A stretch of DNA of 64,000 nucleotides from Acidovorax sp. (GCF_027492855.1 NZ_JAPUDY010000061.1:1-64000), one strand, 5' to 3'. Shown: positions 16,926 to 25,543, numbered from the stretch's first letter. Numbers and translations are program-made. The notes: generated by a model not told the origin, from the sequence alone.

Positions 16926-18275
16926 ATGATTACTATCAAAAACATAGCTGCTCGCGCTTTATTAATAAGCGCTGGAGTGGTTTTTTATTCAAATTCAGCC
17001 TGGGCGCTCCTGCCCATCCAGCACTGGACGGAGCCGGGCGGCGCCAAGGTCTATCTGGTCGAAAGCCCTGCCATCCCCATGGTGGACGTGCAGATCGACT
17101 TTGACGCGGGCAGCCGCCGCGACCCGGCGGGCCAGTCGGGCCTGGCCAGCGCCGTGGCCGCCATGGCCAGCAAAGGCGTGAAGGCCGTGGGTGCCGAGCC
17201 CGCGCTCGACGAAAACGGCCTGGGCGAAGCCTGGGCTGACTTCGGCGCCAGCTTCGAGGCCGGGGCCGACAACGACGCGCTGCACTATTCGCTGCGCTCG
17301 CTCACTGACCCGCCACTGCTCGACAAGGCCGCCCGTCTGGCGGCCCGCCAGATCGGCGAGCCCAGCTGGATCGATGCGGTCTGGCAGCGCGACCGTGCCC
17401 GCTGGAGCGCCAGCCTGAAAGAGGCCGACACCCGCCCCGCCACCGTGGCCCACCATGCGTTCGCGACCGCCGTGTACGGCAGCCATCCCTATGGCGCGCG
17501 CACCACCGAGGCCACGCTGGCGCGCATCGGCGTGGCCGACATGCAGGCCTTTCACCAGCAGACCATTGCCGCCTGCCGCGCCAAGGTCAGCATCGTGGGC
17601 GCCGTCACCCGTGCCCAGGCGCAGACCCTGGTGGCCACGCTGCTGTCGCGCCTGCCCGCCAGCACGGGTTGCGCGCCGCTGCCGCCCGTGGGCGAGATCG
17701 CGCCGCTGGCTGCGTCCGCCGAGCAGAACATCCCGTTCGCCTCGGCCCAGGCCCATGTGCTCATCGGCCAGCCAGGCTTCCAGCGCCGCGACCCGGACTT
17801 CGTCGCACTGCTGGTGGGCAACCACATCCTGGGCGGCGGCGGTTTTGTCTCGCGCCTGACCCACGAGGTGCGTGAACAGCGCGGCCTCTCCTACAGCGTG
17901 TACAGCTACTTTGCGTCGGGCCTGCATGCGGGCGCCTTCACCGTGGGACTGCAAACGCGCCCCGACCAGGCGGCGGAGGCCGTGAAAGTCTCGCGCGACG
18001 TGATCGCCCGCTTCGTGGCCGAAGGCCCCACCGAGGCGGAGCTACGTGCCGCCAAGGACAACCTCATCGGCGGCTTTGCGCTGCGCATCGACAGCAATAA
18101 GAAGCTTTTGGGCAACGTGGCCAACATCGCCTGGAACAACCTGCCGCTCGACTACCTGGACCAGTGGACGAAGCGGGTCGAGGCCCTGACCGTGGCCGAC
18201 GTGCGCGCCGCCATGGCCCGCAAACTGCAGCCCGAGCGCATGGTGACCGTGGTGGTGGGGGGCAAGCAGCCATGA
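16926..18275 (+). CDS. M16 family protein, non-catalytic partner
   Basis: 449 residues with the M16 fold (FDAGSRRDPAGQSGLASAVAAMASKG, LTHEVREQRGLSYSVYSYF), but the HxxEH zinc site is replaced by LASAVAAM, so it cannot bind zinc in the usual way. It likely forms a heterodimer with the preceding gene. The signal peptide (MITIKNIAARALLISAGVVFYSNSAWA) is encoded at residues 3-20 by the dispersed repeat. Its stop overlaps the rsmD start. Confidence 0.92.
   Translation: MITIKNIAARALLISAGVVFYSNSAWALLPIQHWTEPGGAKVYLVESPAIPMVDVQIDFDAGSRRDPAGQSGLASAVAAMASKGVKAVGAEPALDENGLGEAWADFGASFEAGADNDALHYSLRSLTDPPLLDKAARLAARQIGEPSWIDAVWQRDRARWSASLKEADTRPATVAHHAFATAVYGSHPYGARTTEATLARIGVADMQAFHQQTIAACRAKVSIVGAVTRAQAQTLVATLLSRLPASTGCAPLPPVGEIAPLAASAEQNIPFASAQAHVLIGQPGFQRRDPDFVALLVGNHILGGGGFVSRLTHEVREQRGLSYSVYSYFASGLHAGAFTVGLQTRPDQAAEAVKVSRDVIARFVAEGPTEAELRAAKDNLIGGFALRIDSNKKLLGNVANIAWNNLPLDYLDQWTKRVEALTVADVRAAMARKLQPERMVTVVVGGKQP
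16933..16986 (+). repeat. double-hairpin repeat copy C, in M16 signal peptide
   Basis: ctatcaaaaacatagct (palindrome 1), then cgcgctttattaataagcgct (palindrome 2), then a T run. It is in frame with the M16 partner gene. Confidence 0.85.
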
Positions 18276-18961
18276 GCCGCTCCACCCTGCGCGGCAGCGC
18301 CATCAGCGCCGAAATCCGCAAGGCCCAGGCAGCCGCTGCCACCCCAGTTGCCCCGTTGGCCAAGAAGGGCGCTCCTAAAGACAAGCCCACGGTAGCCCCT
18401 AAAGGCGCGGGCGAGATCCGCATCATCGGCGGGCAATGGCGGCGCACCCGCTTGCCCGTGGCCCAACGCCCCGGCCTGCGCCCCACGCCCGACCGCGTGC
18501 GCGAGACCCTGTTCAACTGGCTGGGGCAGGACCTGGCGGGCTGGCGCTGCCTGGATGCGTTTGCGGGCACGGGCGCGCTGGGTTTTGAGGCCGCCTCGCG
18601 CGGTGCCGCAGCCGTGCAACTGGTGGAAAGCGATGCCGCCTTGGTGGCCCAATTGCAGGTTTTGCAGGCCAAGCTGCAGGCCAGCGCCGTGCGTGTGCAG
18701 CGCGGCGACGGCCTGGCCGCCCTGCGGCAGGCCGCGCCCGCCAGCCTGGACCTGGTGCTGATCGACCCGCCGTTCGACGGCGACCTGTTTGCACCCGCCC
18801 TGCAAGCCGCCGCCAAGGCCGTGGCGGCCGGGGGTTTTATCTACCTGGAGGCGCCCCGCGCCTGGACGGATGAAGAACTGGCCCAAAGCGGCCTGCCGCT
18901 GCGCGTGCACCGCCACCTCAAGGCGGGCGCGGTGCATGCGCACCTGCTGGCGGCGGCGTAG
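18272..18961 (+). CDS. rsmD: 16S rRNA (guanine966-N2)-methyltransferase RsmD
   Basis: 229 residues. After an Ala/Lys-rich leader of about 45 residues comes the RsmD core: IRIIGGQWRRTRLPV, RPTPDRVRETLFNWLG, the SAM-binding CLDAFAGTGALGFEAASRGA, and the catalytic LVLIDPPFD. It methylates G966 of 16S rRNA. It is coupled by a four-base overlap to the M16 gene. Confidence 0.95.
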   Translation: MSRSTLRGSAISAEIRKAQAAAATPVAPLAKKGAPKDKPTVAPKGAGEIRIIGGQWRRTRLPVAQRPGLRPTPDRVRETLFNWLGQDLAGWRCLDAFAGTGALGFEAASRGAAAVQLVESDAALVAQLQVLQAKLQASAVRVQRGDGLAALRQAAPASLDLVLIDPPFDGDLFAPALQAAAKAVAAGGFIYLEAPRAWTDEELAQSGLPLRVHRHLKAGAVHAHLLAAA

Positions 18962-18980
18962 CGCCACGTCAGCAGTTTTC

Positions 18981-20750
18981 TCAGCGCCGCTTGCGCAAGC
19001 GCAGCGCGCTGCCCAGCCCCACCAGCGCCGCCGTCAGCAGCAACCCCACCGTGTTGAGCGTGGGGATGGCCGTCGCGCTGGCCACGCCGGTGCAGCCCGT
19101 GTGCCAGGGCGTCTGCCCGGTGGCCGTGTCCCAGGCCAGGCTGACGGATGGAGCGATGGGGTTGGCGCAGAGGGTGGATTGGCCGGCGAGCAGGCTGGCG
19201 GGCGGTGCGGGCACGGCGCCGCTGAGTTGATTGTCTTGCACGGTGATGCGCAGCAGCGTGGAAGGCAGCGCAGGGACGGGGCCCGTCAACTGATTGTTTT
19301 GGACGTGGAAGCTCTGCAGCGCGGGCAGGCCCGCCAGTGCCGGGATGGTGCCCGTGAACTGGTTGTCGGTGGCGGAATAGCGGGTCAAGGCGGCAAGGCC
19401 CGCGGGGTTGGGCAGGCTGCCCGTGAACTGGTTGTCGGAAATCTCGAAACGCTGCAGCGCGCTCAGGCTGGCGATGGAGGGCGGCGAGCCTGTCAGGCGG
19501 TTGTTCTCCAGGTCCAGTGTTTGCAAACTGGGCAGCGCCGCCCAGTTGGGCAGGGGGGCAGAGCTGACCAGGTTGTTGCCTGACAGGTTGAGCTGGGTGA
19601 CGTTGTTGGCACCCGCATCGCAGGTCACACCAAACCAGGTGCACTCGGAGCCGAGGATGGCCGTCTGCCAGCCCGTTCTATTCGTCCATCCGGCTCCGGT
19701 GGTGGCGTTGTACAGGTCCAGCAGATACTGGCGCTGCGCTGCCGGAATGGCCGCGGGTGCTGGTGCTGGTATGTAGCAGATGCGGACGCTGCCGTGGCCC
19801 ATATTGTTGCCTTGGGTGATGGTGGCGCTGCCCAGGCTCATCGCGTCGGACACGCCCCCCGCGCCGCCACCGCCACCGCCATTCCAGTTTGTGGAACAGC
19901 TTGTGAAGCCGACGCCACTACCACCACCGCCGCCGCCCACTGTGGCACCGCCGCCACCGCCGCCGCCAGCACCGGCGCCTGAAAAACTCCCGAGAAAGTT
20001 ATTGATGGTTCCGCCATTGCCACTGGCAGCGCCAGCGGTTGCGGGGAACGTGGCACAGCCCGCGCCTGGGGCGCCCCCCGTGCCCGGAGCGCCACCACCG
20101 CCGCCGTAGGGGCCGTCGTTGGAAGGGGATGCAACATCGTTTCCTGCGGTGCCCGCACTGGCGCTGGCGCCGCCGTTACCTCCCGCAACGGTGACTGTGC
20201 CTCCCCAGCCGCCGTTGCCGCCGCCACCACCACCTGCGGCAATGGCGATGCGGTTGGCCTGGGTATTGCCGCCCCGGCGAACATCGGTGGCCCCCCCACC
20301 GTTGCCAGCCCTGGAAGAAGCCGGCAAAGCGTTGAGGCCGCCCAGCCCCCCGGGATTGACGGCCTGCGAGCCTTGGCCGCCGACCCAGATGGACAACGTT
20401 TCTCCGACAGTCACCGCGTGGGTGCCAGACACAGCGGCCCCGGCTCCACCGGTTCCGCCGGTTCCGCCGGTTCCGTTGCCGCCGCCGCCGCCGATGCCGT
20501 CGCCCCCTTGTGCGCCCAGCAGATGAAACCGTGCGGTGCTCACGCCGCTGGGGACGACAAAGCTCTGCTCAGCGCCGGTGAATGAGAAGTTGGCCGCCGT
20601 CTCTCCTGGCGCGCAGGCGGGTTGGGCATGCAATCCGGCCAAGGGCAAGAGCCAGAGCATGCCCGTTGCCAGCCACCGGCGGCGTGTGTCCTGGTCGGTG
20701 CATTGGCCGGGCCGAGGCCCAGTCTTGAAAGAGAGGGTAGTTTGGGTCAT
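18981..20750 (-). CDS. glycine-rich, leucine-rich-repeat surface protein with IPTL-CTERM tail
   Basis: 589 residues from MTQTTLSFK. Order: signal peptide (cleavage near LHAQ, about 43); a beta-rich start (FSFTGAEQSFVVPSGVSTARFHLLGAQGG); a glycine-rich region to about 330; a segment like plant LRR N-caps (NRTGWQ, ECTWFGVTCDAGANNVTQLNLSGNNL); five or six LRRs with L..N.LTG/FTG repeats; and a C-terminal AIPTLNTVGLLL helix ending in RLRKRR, the IPTL-CTERM sorting signal. It is probably exported and sorted to the envelope. Ligand and role are unknown. Confidence 0.88.
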   Translation of the reverse strand: MTQTTLSFKTGPRPGQCTDQDTRRRWLATGMLWLLPLAGLHAQPACAPGETAANFSFTGAEQSFVVPSGVSTARFHLLGAQGGDGIGGGGGNGTGGTGGTGGAGAAVSGTHAVTVGETLSIWVGGQGSQAVNPGGLGGLNALPASSRAGNGGGATDVRRGGNTQANRIAIAAGGGGGGNGGWGGTVTVAGGNGGASASAGTAGNDVASPSNDGPYGGGGGAPGTGGAPGAGCATFPATAGAASGNGGTINNFLGSFSGAGAGGGGGGGATVGGGGGGSGVGFTSCSTNWNGGGGGGAGGVSDAMSLGSATITQGNNMGHGSVRICYIPAPAPAAIPAAQRQYLLDLYNATTGAGWTNRTGWQTAILGSECTWFGVTCDAGANNVTQLNLSGNNLVSSAPLPNWAALPSLQTLDLENNRLTGSPPSIASLSALQRFEISDNQFTGSLPNPAGLAALTRYSATDNQFTGTIPALAGLPALQSFHVQNNQLTGPVPALPSTLLRITVQDNQLSGAVPAPPASLLAGQSTLCANPIAPSVSLAWDTATGQTPWHTGCTGVASATAIPTLNTVGLLLTAALVGLGSALRLRKRR

Positions 20751-21233
20751 GGAGTCCTTGGTGCGCGGCTTCACAAAGATCGCAAACACGTTCTTAAGTC
20801 AGTGGGTGCTGCGACGCATAAAACAGCGACGACTTTAGAACTTGGGACGGGTTTTGTATGTCCTCAAAACTGATGACAGGAAAACCCTGACAGGCAGGCA
20901 TCTGTGCGCAGTAGCTTTGCCGGGGTTGTGTGGATTTGAGAGCACGCCGCTGTGCTCAATGGGCCTGTTTCTCGCTTGGTAATTTGAATCAAATTGACCT
21001 TTTGCGCTTATTCATAAAGCGCTTGCTGCTATCATTTTTATTGGCAATTGGGCAAACAGCAATTGTTGTGGCCATGGTGTTTGACGGTGGTAGCACTGGG
21101 GCTACAAACGGTCGCGCAGCCTTTGCTCCAAGTGCTCATGTTGCACTGCACTGCATAATGTCCGCACGCGGCCCAATGGTCTAAAAGGGCCTGGGGCCAA
21201 CGCCTCTTCCGCCATACCAGGAGACAACCAGCC
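20751..21233. other. intergenic region between LRR gene and coaD
   Basis: 483 bp without a supported gene. It contains the presumed divergent promoters of the LRR protein gene and of coaD, plus repeat copy D at 20992-21045. No clear operator was seen. Confidence 0.6.
20992..21045. repeat. double-hairpin repeat copy D
   Basis: Palindrome 2 (gcgctta-ttc-ataaagcgc) followed by a degenerate palindrome 1 (tgctatcatttttattggca). Confidence 0.8.
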
Positions 21234-21737
21234 ATGGCCCAGAACGTGCTCGCCGTTTACCCCGGAACCTTTGACCCCATCACGCTGGGCCATGAAGACG
21301 TGGTGCGCAGGGCCACCCAGTTGTTCGAGCGGGTGATCGTGGCCGTGGCGGCCGGTCACCACAAGAAGACGATGTTCAGCCTGGAAGAGCGGATCGACAT
21401 GTGCCGCGAGGCGGTCAAGAACTACCCGCAAGTGCAGGTGGAGAGTTTTTCGGGCTTGCTGCGCGACTTTGTGGTGTCGCGCGGTGGCAAGGCCATGGTG
21501 CGCGGCCTGCGCGCCGTGACCGACTTTGATTACGAGTTCCAGCTCGCGGGCATGAACCGCAGCCTGATGCCACAGGTGGAGACGGTGTTCCTCACGCCCA
21601 GCGACAAATACCAGTTCATCAGCAGCACCTTCGTGCGCGAGATCGCGGTGTTGGGCGGCGAGGTGACCAAGTTCGTGTCGCCAGCGGTAGAGAAGCGGCT
21701 GGCCGTGAAGGTGAGCAGCCTGGCGGGGCCGGGCTGA
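21234..21737 (+). CDS. coaD: phosphopantetheine adenylyltransferase
   Basis: 167 residues, the usual CoaD length. Nucleotidyltransferase motif [16 protein letters not shown] (TxGH), then the conserved [22 protein letters not shown] and the C-terminal [20 protein letters not shown]. It makes dephospho-CoA from phosphopantetheine and ATP. A strong ribosome site (aggagaca) precedes the ATG. Confidence 0.98.
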   Translation: MAQNVLAVYPGTFDPITLGHEDVVRRATQLFERVIVAVAAGHHKKTMFSLEERIDMCREAVKNYPQVQVESFSGLLRDFVVSRGGKAMVRGLRAVTDFDYEFQLAGMNRSLMPQVETVFLTPSDKYQFISSTFVREIAVLGGEVTKFVSPAVEKRLAVKVSSLAGPG

Positions 21738-21748
21738 TTGAGTGCTTT

Positions 21749-21818
21749 AGAAATTGGTATCAAATAGGCTTTTTGCGCTGACTGGATGAACGCGAATAGC
21801 TATTGAAATGATAGTAAT
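21749..21818. repeat. double-hairpin repeat copy E (degenerate)
   Basis: Contains agctattgaaatgatagt (palindrome 1) and a decayed palindrome 2 (gcgctgactggatgaacgcg). It sits between coaD and the transposase fragment. Confidence 0.6.
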
Positions 21819-21858
21819 TGAAGAGCTCTAGCGCGAGGCTCCTCGCCATGCGCTCTTC

Positions 21859-22404
21859 ATGTGCCCCGTGCCGCGGGCGCGGCGCGTGAAGATGCCCCCA
21901 AGGGCCGCCAGGGCCAACACCGTCGTCGGGGATCTGCTCAGCGAGGTGAGCCATCTGGATGAACGCATTGCTCAGTACGACCAGCACATCCAGTTGATGG
22001 CGCGCCAGAACACTGAGGCGCAACGCCTAATGCAGCTCAGCGGCGTGGGGCCAACCACCGCCACGGCGCTGCTGAGCATCATTGGCAACGGGCGCGACTT
22101 CACGTGCGGCAGACAGCTGTGCGCCTGGCTGGGCCTGGTGCCCGGGCAATACAGCTCGGGCGGCAAGCAGCGTCTGGGGCGCATCACCAAGGCAGGTGAT
22201 CCGTACCTGCGTAGCCTGCTGGTGCTCGGTGCCCGAGCGGTGCTGGCAGCGGCCAAGAACAAGAGCGATCGGCTCAGCCGATGGGCCGTGAGCCTGGCGC
22301 AGCGGCGCGGTTACTGGAAAGCCATTGTGGCCATTGCCGCGAAGAACGCTCGCATGTGCTGGGCCGTGCTCAGCCGAGGCGATGCATTCAGGTTGCCGAC
22401 ATGA
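21859..22404 (+). pseudogene. IS110-family (IS1111-type) transposase, C-terminal fragment
   Basis: 181 codons. Only the C-terminal half is recognisable: a linker helix (LLSEVSHLDERIAQYDQHIQLMARQ), then the Transposase_20 domain (LMQLSGVGPTTATALLSIIGNGRDF, CAWLGLVPGQYSSGGKQRLGRITKAGDPYLRSLLVLGARAVL). The N-terminal DEDD catalytic domain is missing, so it cannot move itself. The first ~12 codons are probably not transposase. Family assignment is firm; the exact IS name is not determined. Confidence 0.9.
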
Positions 22405-22835
22405 GCACTTGAGCAGTACCGCCAAATACATCTGGCACAGGAGAGGTTTGTTGCGATTTCCACCACCGCGTGCAGCCAGCAACGTTGATGAGCCAAGGTT
22501 GGACCTGCGCGGGGCGTGACCGATTAACTCAAGGAGATCAGGGCGGCTGGCAACAGCGGCCATCCTCGGCTAACGAATGGGTCCCCCGCGCGCGTCTTTC
22601 ATCAGGGTCCGCTGCGACAAGCAGCATCAATGACCGTTTGTAGTTTCGCTGTCCGCATCCTTTGCTCGATTGGGCAACGCAGGGCTGGCGCAGAAGGTGG
22701 CGATGAAATCAAGTCAAGAACACATTCCGTGATCCATCGCTGCGCGATGCATCACGGTTGGAAATCCGTTTGACTTTTATGGGGAAGCCCTTGTAGGAGT
22801 TCAGGGGGCGGCGAAGCCGTCCGCTGCAATGAGAT
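22405..22835. other. remnant between IS fragment and integron cassettes
   Basis: About 430 bp with no supported gene. The first ~200 bp follow the transposase stop and may be the right end of the IS1111-type element, where that group keeps a long non-coding segment. A 29-bp hairpin lies at 22728-22756 (cgtgat..atcgc / gcgat..atcacg). The last ~40 bp are a truncated attC. Confidence 0.5.
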
Positions 22836-22842
22836 GTTAGAC
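22796..22842 (-). other. truncated attC site of cassette 1
   Basis: On the minus strand it opens with the core gtctaac (RYYYAAC, 22836-22842), then gcagcggacggcttcgccgc, an imperfect stem. The expected right core (GTTRRRY) is absent, so the array is broken here. The cassette ORF stop lies inside the core, as is typical. Confidence 0.65.
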
Positions 22843-23241
22843 CTCGGTGAGTAAAACTTCACCCGCCTGAGGATCGAAAAACCCGAGGCCAAGCTCTTTG
22901 GCGAGACGCCGGCCGAAATCGCGCGCAAAGGATACAGATGCGCTTGCCTCCTCCGATGGCTGCACAGCCAAGACGACCGAGTTTTCGAATAGTTGCAGGG
23001 CGAGGTTGAGTTGAGGTGTGGTGAGCCGAAAGTCTGAGCTTGGCGCGGCGCCCTGCGACCGCATGAACTCAGCAAACCCCGGAGGGTGTGGAGTGGCGAC
23101 GAACCCCTCGCTTTGGGCGGCCTGAACAATTGCATCCTTCGTTCTTGCGTTTAACGCAGGCGCCGCACGCCAGTCACCAAGGCTCGATGCGACCGCAGAA
23201 CGCAGGAAGTTTGGCTCGTAGAGGGATACGTCGTAGCTCAT
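22837..23241 (-). CDS. integron cassette protein 1, hypothetical (134 aa)
   Basis: MSYDVSLYEPNFLRSAVAS to the stop, 134 residues, no domain recognised. The ATG lies 12 bases after the attC core gttagac on the coding strand, and the stop TAA falls in the next core; both are hallmarks of a mobile gene cassette. The protein is soluble, without signal peptide or membrane helix. Function unknown. Confidence 0.75.
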   Translation of the reverse strand: MSYDVSLYEPNFLRSAVASSLGDWRAAPALNARTKDAIVQAAQSEGFVATPHPPGFAEFMRSQGAAPSSDFRLTTPQLNLALQLFENSVVLAVQPSEEASASVSFARDFGRRLAKELGLGFFDPQAGEVLLTEV

Positions 23242-23252
23242 GTGCAATAGAG

Positions 23253-23321
23253 GTCTAACGTTGAAGCTGAGCCGCGAGCGGCGGCCTGCCGACGCGAGTC
23301 GGCTCGAGCGACTGGTTAGGT
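23253..23321 (-). other. attC recombination site of cassette 2 (69 bp)
   Basis: On the minus strand it starts with acctaac (RYYYAAC) and ends with gttagac (GTTRRRY). Between them are paired arms (ctcgagccg ... cggctcagc) able to fold into the single-strand hairpin that integron integrases recognise. Confidence 0.85.
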
Positions 23322-23848
23322 CTCTGCCCATCCAACTGAACCAGTAGCGTTTCATCTGGGCCGCAGATCTCAAAGACGCCAGCCTCCCGTTCGTAAACCT
23401 CGCCTGAAACCAAGCGAACCACTGAGGCACCAACGGAGAGTTGAACCTCGAGGATTGCACGCGGACCGTCCTCGGGCGCCACGTTGACCGAAACGCGCCC
23501 GGTTGGAAATTCAGAGAGCTGTCGTGTGCGAAATGCGGACGACATTTCGGTACCCCTTCCGTCAGCCTCCAACGGGAGCTGAACTAGGTAGATCCCATGC
23601 CTTCCCAGCCCGTCATCAAGCTGGGAAAGCACTCGGTACACCTCGCCTCCAGCCAGAGTCACGTCGAGGTTCGTAAGCTGAAGGAATGGTATTGAGTCAT
23701 GCTCCCAGACTAGCGGGGTCTGAGCCCACACCCCAGTCTCAGGCGTAGTTTCGGCCATGGTCATTGCTCCCCCGCCAAGGGCCATCTCGGTCCCGTGCCA
23801 TGCAAGGACCACTTTTCCCTGCAGTTCTGAGATGTGCAGTGCGCGCAT
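23255..23848 (-). CDS. integron cassette protein 2, hypothetical (197 aa)
   Basis: 197 residues from MRALHISELQGKVVLAWHG. The start lies seven bases after the core gttaggt (23855-23861 on the complement). The C-terminus runs into the attC, giving the tail QSLEPTRVGRPPLAAQLQR, a common result of translating attC. No known domain; beta-rich and soluble by eye. A longer start at 23914 would cross the recombination core and is less likely. Confidence 0.75.
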   Translation of the reverse strand: MRALHISELQGKVVLAWHGTEMALGGGAMTMAETTPETGVWAQTPLVWEHDSIPFLQLTNLDVTLAGGEVYRVLSQLDDGLGRHGIYLVQLPLEADGRGTEMSSAFRTRQLSEFPTGRVSVNVAPEDGPRAILEVQLSVGASVVRLVSGEVYEREAGVFEICGPDETLLVQLDGQRPNQSLEPTRVGRPPLAAQLQR

Positions 23849-23854
23849 TGAGAG

Positions 23855-23861
23855 ACCTAAC
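23855..23861 (-). other. integron core site at 5' edge of cassette 2 (attI-proximal)
   Basis: The complement reads atcaaag^ttaggt, resembling the end of attI sites where the first cassette is inserted. It lies between cassette 2 and the integrase remnant, as expected of attI. The attI body is not otherwise identified. Confidence 0.6.
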
Positions 23862-24007
23862 TTTGATGTAGTCGGCAAACCACCGGATATGACCAAGTCT
23901 CCGGCGGATAACATCGCGCCGTGTTTGCGAAAAAAACATTTGACATCATAAGGTTAGGCCAAGATGCTGGATGAATAAACAGGTATAACAAATCCGACAA
24001 ATCCGCC

Positions 24008-24480
24008 GCACCGCCTCTTGCTTCCAAGCGGTTACTCGATCAACTGCGCGAGCGCATTTCGCTCTATGCACTATAGCCTTCAGACCGAGTAGGCCTATAT
24101 CTACTGGGTTTGCTTCTTTGTGTGCGCTGGTCTGGCCCCCTGGGCGGCAGGCGTCACCACGGAGGTGCGCAGCGGAAAAGGGTTGGACAGGGGCCGGGTG
24201 GTCATGCTGCCGCGATGGCTGGTTGCGTCGCTGCGCGAGCAGTTGGCTTGCTCCAAGGCGCTTTGGACCCGTGATCGGGCCACAGAAGTGGCGGGTGTCT
24301 ATCTATCTGCCCCATGCGCTGGAGCGCAAATATCCACGGGCCGGACAAAGCTGGGCTTGGCACTGGCTGTTCCCCTCGCTCACCCTCTCAGCGGATATCC
24401 CCACTGGTGTAGTGCAACGTCACCCCCTGTGTGCCAAGCGTATCTCCTGGCGGCTTCAACAGGCGTGTAGTGCTGCCTGC
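24008..24480 (+). pseudogene. intI: integron integrase intI, frameshifted and internally deleted
   Basis: Pieces of IntI are readable in different frames. N-terminus: APPLASKRLLDQLRERI (24008 on), then after a frameshift HYSLQTE-stop-AYIYWV. Middle: VRSGKGLDRGRVVMLPRWL and ASLREQLACSKALW. After another shift: LPHALERKYPRAGQSWAWHW followed by LFPSLTLSADIPTGVVQRHP, the diagnostic integron-integrase patch absent from other tyrosine recombinases. About 120 residues between the N-terminal and middle parts are missing, as is the C-terminal catalytic Tyr region. Orientation is opposite to the cassettes, the normal integron layout. Confidence 0.85.
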
Positions 24481-24520
24481 GGTTGCATGGAGCGGATTTG
24501 GCCCCTATTTCTTTGAGCAT

Positions 24521-24574
24521 AAATGGCGTTTCTATTGATGGTAAAGCGCAAGCAGCTATCAAAATCATAGTTTT
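24521..24574. repeat. double-hairpin repeat copy F
   Basis: Degenerate palindrome 2 (gcgtttctattgatggtaaagcgc), then palindrome 1 (agctatcaaaatcatagt). It lies between the integrase remnant and the lysR stop. Confidence 0.7.
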
Positions 24575-24604
24575 CTGTGGGACGGGCCGACCTTTGGAAC
24601 CTGT

Positions 24605-25543
24605 TCAATTTGCACCCCGCACCAGGCGCCGGGCGATCGCCTCAGTCTCGGCACGCAAGGCCTCCAGCATGGGCTCGACCTCAGGCAGTGGCGCGCGGTG
24701 CAGTGGCAGCAGGGCCGTCACGCTGAACGGAATCGAGAAAGCCAGGCGCCGCAGCACCAGGTGGTCGCTGGCTTCGGCCAGGGCCGTCAGTGGGTTCACG
24801 ATGGCCAGGCCCAGGCCATGCGCCACCATGGCGCAGACGGCGGCGGCGCTGTGGGTTTCCACGCGCAGGTCGCGGGCGATGCCAGCCTCGGCAAAGCGGG
24901 TGTCGATTTGGCGCCGGTAGGGGTCGTCGGCGGACAGGCTGACGAAGGGCTGGTCGGCAAAGTCTTCCAGCCCCAGCACGGCGCGCCGTGCCAGCGGGTG
25001 GTTGGCGGGCAGCACAGCCACTTCGTCGAGCGTGAGCAGCGGCTCGGCGTGTGTGCCGGGCGGGGCGGTGGTCTGCTCGCACAGGCCCAGGTCAAAGCGC
25101 TGGGCGCTCATCCATTCTTCCAGCAGTGGTGATTCCTGCGGCGTGACCGACAGGCGCAGGTGTGCATGGCCCTGCGCCAGCCGGGCCGTGGCGCCGGGCA
25201 GCAGTGCGTGCGCAAGCGCGGGCAGGCACAGCACCGAGAGCTGCGCGGCCGCATCCCGCCCCAGCGCCACCGCGCGGTCCACCACGTGTTCCAGGCCTTG
25301 CCAGGAGCGCCGCACCTCGTCCCATAGCGCCAGCGCCCGCGCGTTGGGGCGCAGGCGGCCCTGTGCGCGCTCGAACAGCGCATAGCCCAGCAGCGATTCG
25401 AGCCGCGCCAGCTCGCGGCTCACCGTGGGTTGCGAGCTGTGCAGCAGGCCGGCCGCACCGGTGGCGCTGCCTGCCGTCATCACGGCGCGGAAGACTTCGA
25501 TATGGCGGTGGGTGATGCGGTGGGCCAAGGGGGCGTCGGTCAT
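24605..25543 (-). CDS. lysR: LysR-type regulator, probable activator of lysA
   Basis: 312 residues. N-terminal winged helix (HIEVFRAVMTAGSATGAAGLLHSSQPTVSRELARLESLLG) and a type-2 periplasmic-binding-like effector domain. It diverges from lysA across a 112-bp gap, the classic LysR-lysA layout of Enterobacteria, so it probably activates lysA when diaminopimelate is high and lysine low. Start MTDAPLAHR is chosen; an upstream in-frame ORF extension overlaps the lysA gene. Confidence 0.9.
   Translation of the reverse strand: MTDAPLAHRITHRHIEVFRAVMTAGSATGAAGLLHSSQPTVSRELARLESLLGYALFERAQGRLRPNARALALWDEVRRSWQGLEHVVDRAVALGRDAAAQLSVLCLPALAHALLPGATARLAQGHAHLRLSVTPQESPLLEEWMSAQRFDLGLCEQTTAPPGTHAEPLLTLDEVAVLPANHPLARRAVLGLEDFADQPFVSLSADDPYRRQIDTRFAEAGIARDLRVETHSAAAVCAMVAHGLGLAIVNPLTALAEASDHLVLRRLAFSIPFSVTALLPLHRAPLPEVEPMLEALRAETEAIARRLVRGAN

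Noticed and set aside
23953-23959. Additional core-like heptamer (gcctaac on the minus strand)
   Set aside because: No paired arms or second core were found at a suitable distance, so it was not called an attC; it may be part of the attI region.
24118-24516. Two overlapping plus-strand ORFs of 116-132 codons
   Set aside because: They are pieces of the frameshifted intI remnant, not separate genes.
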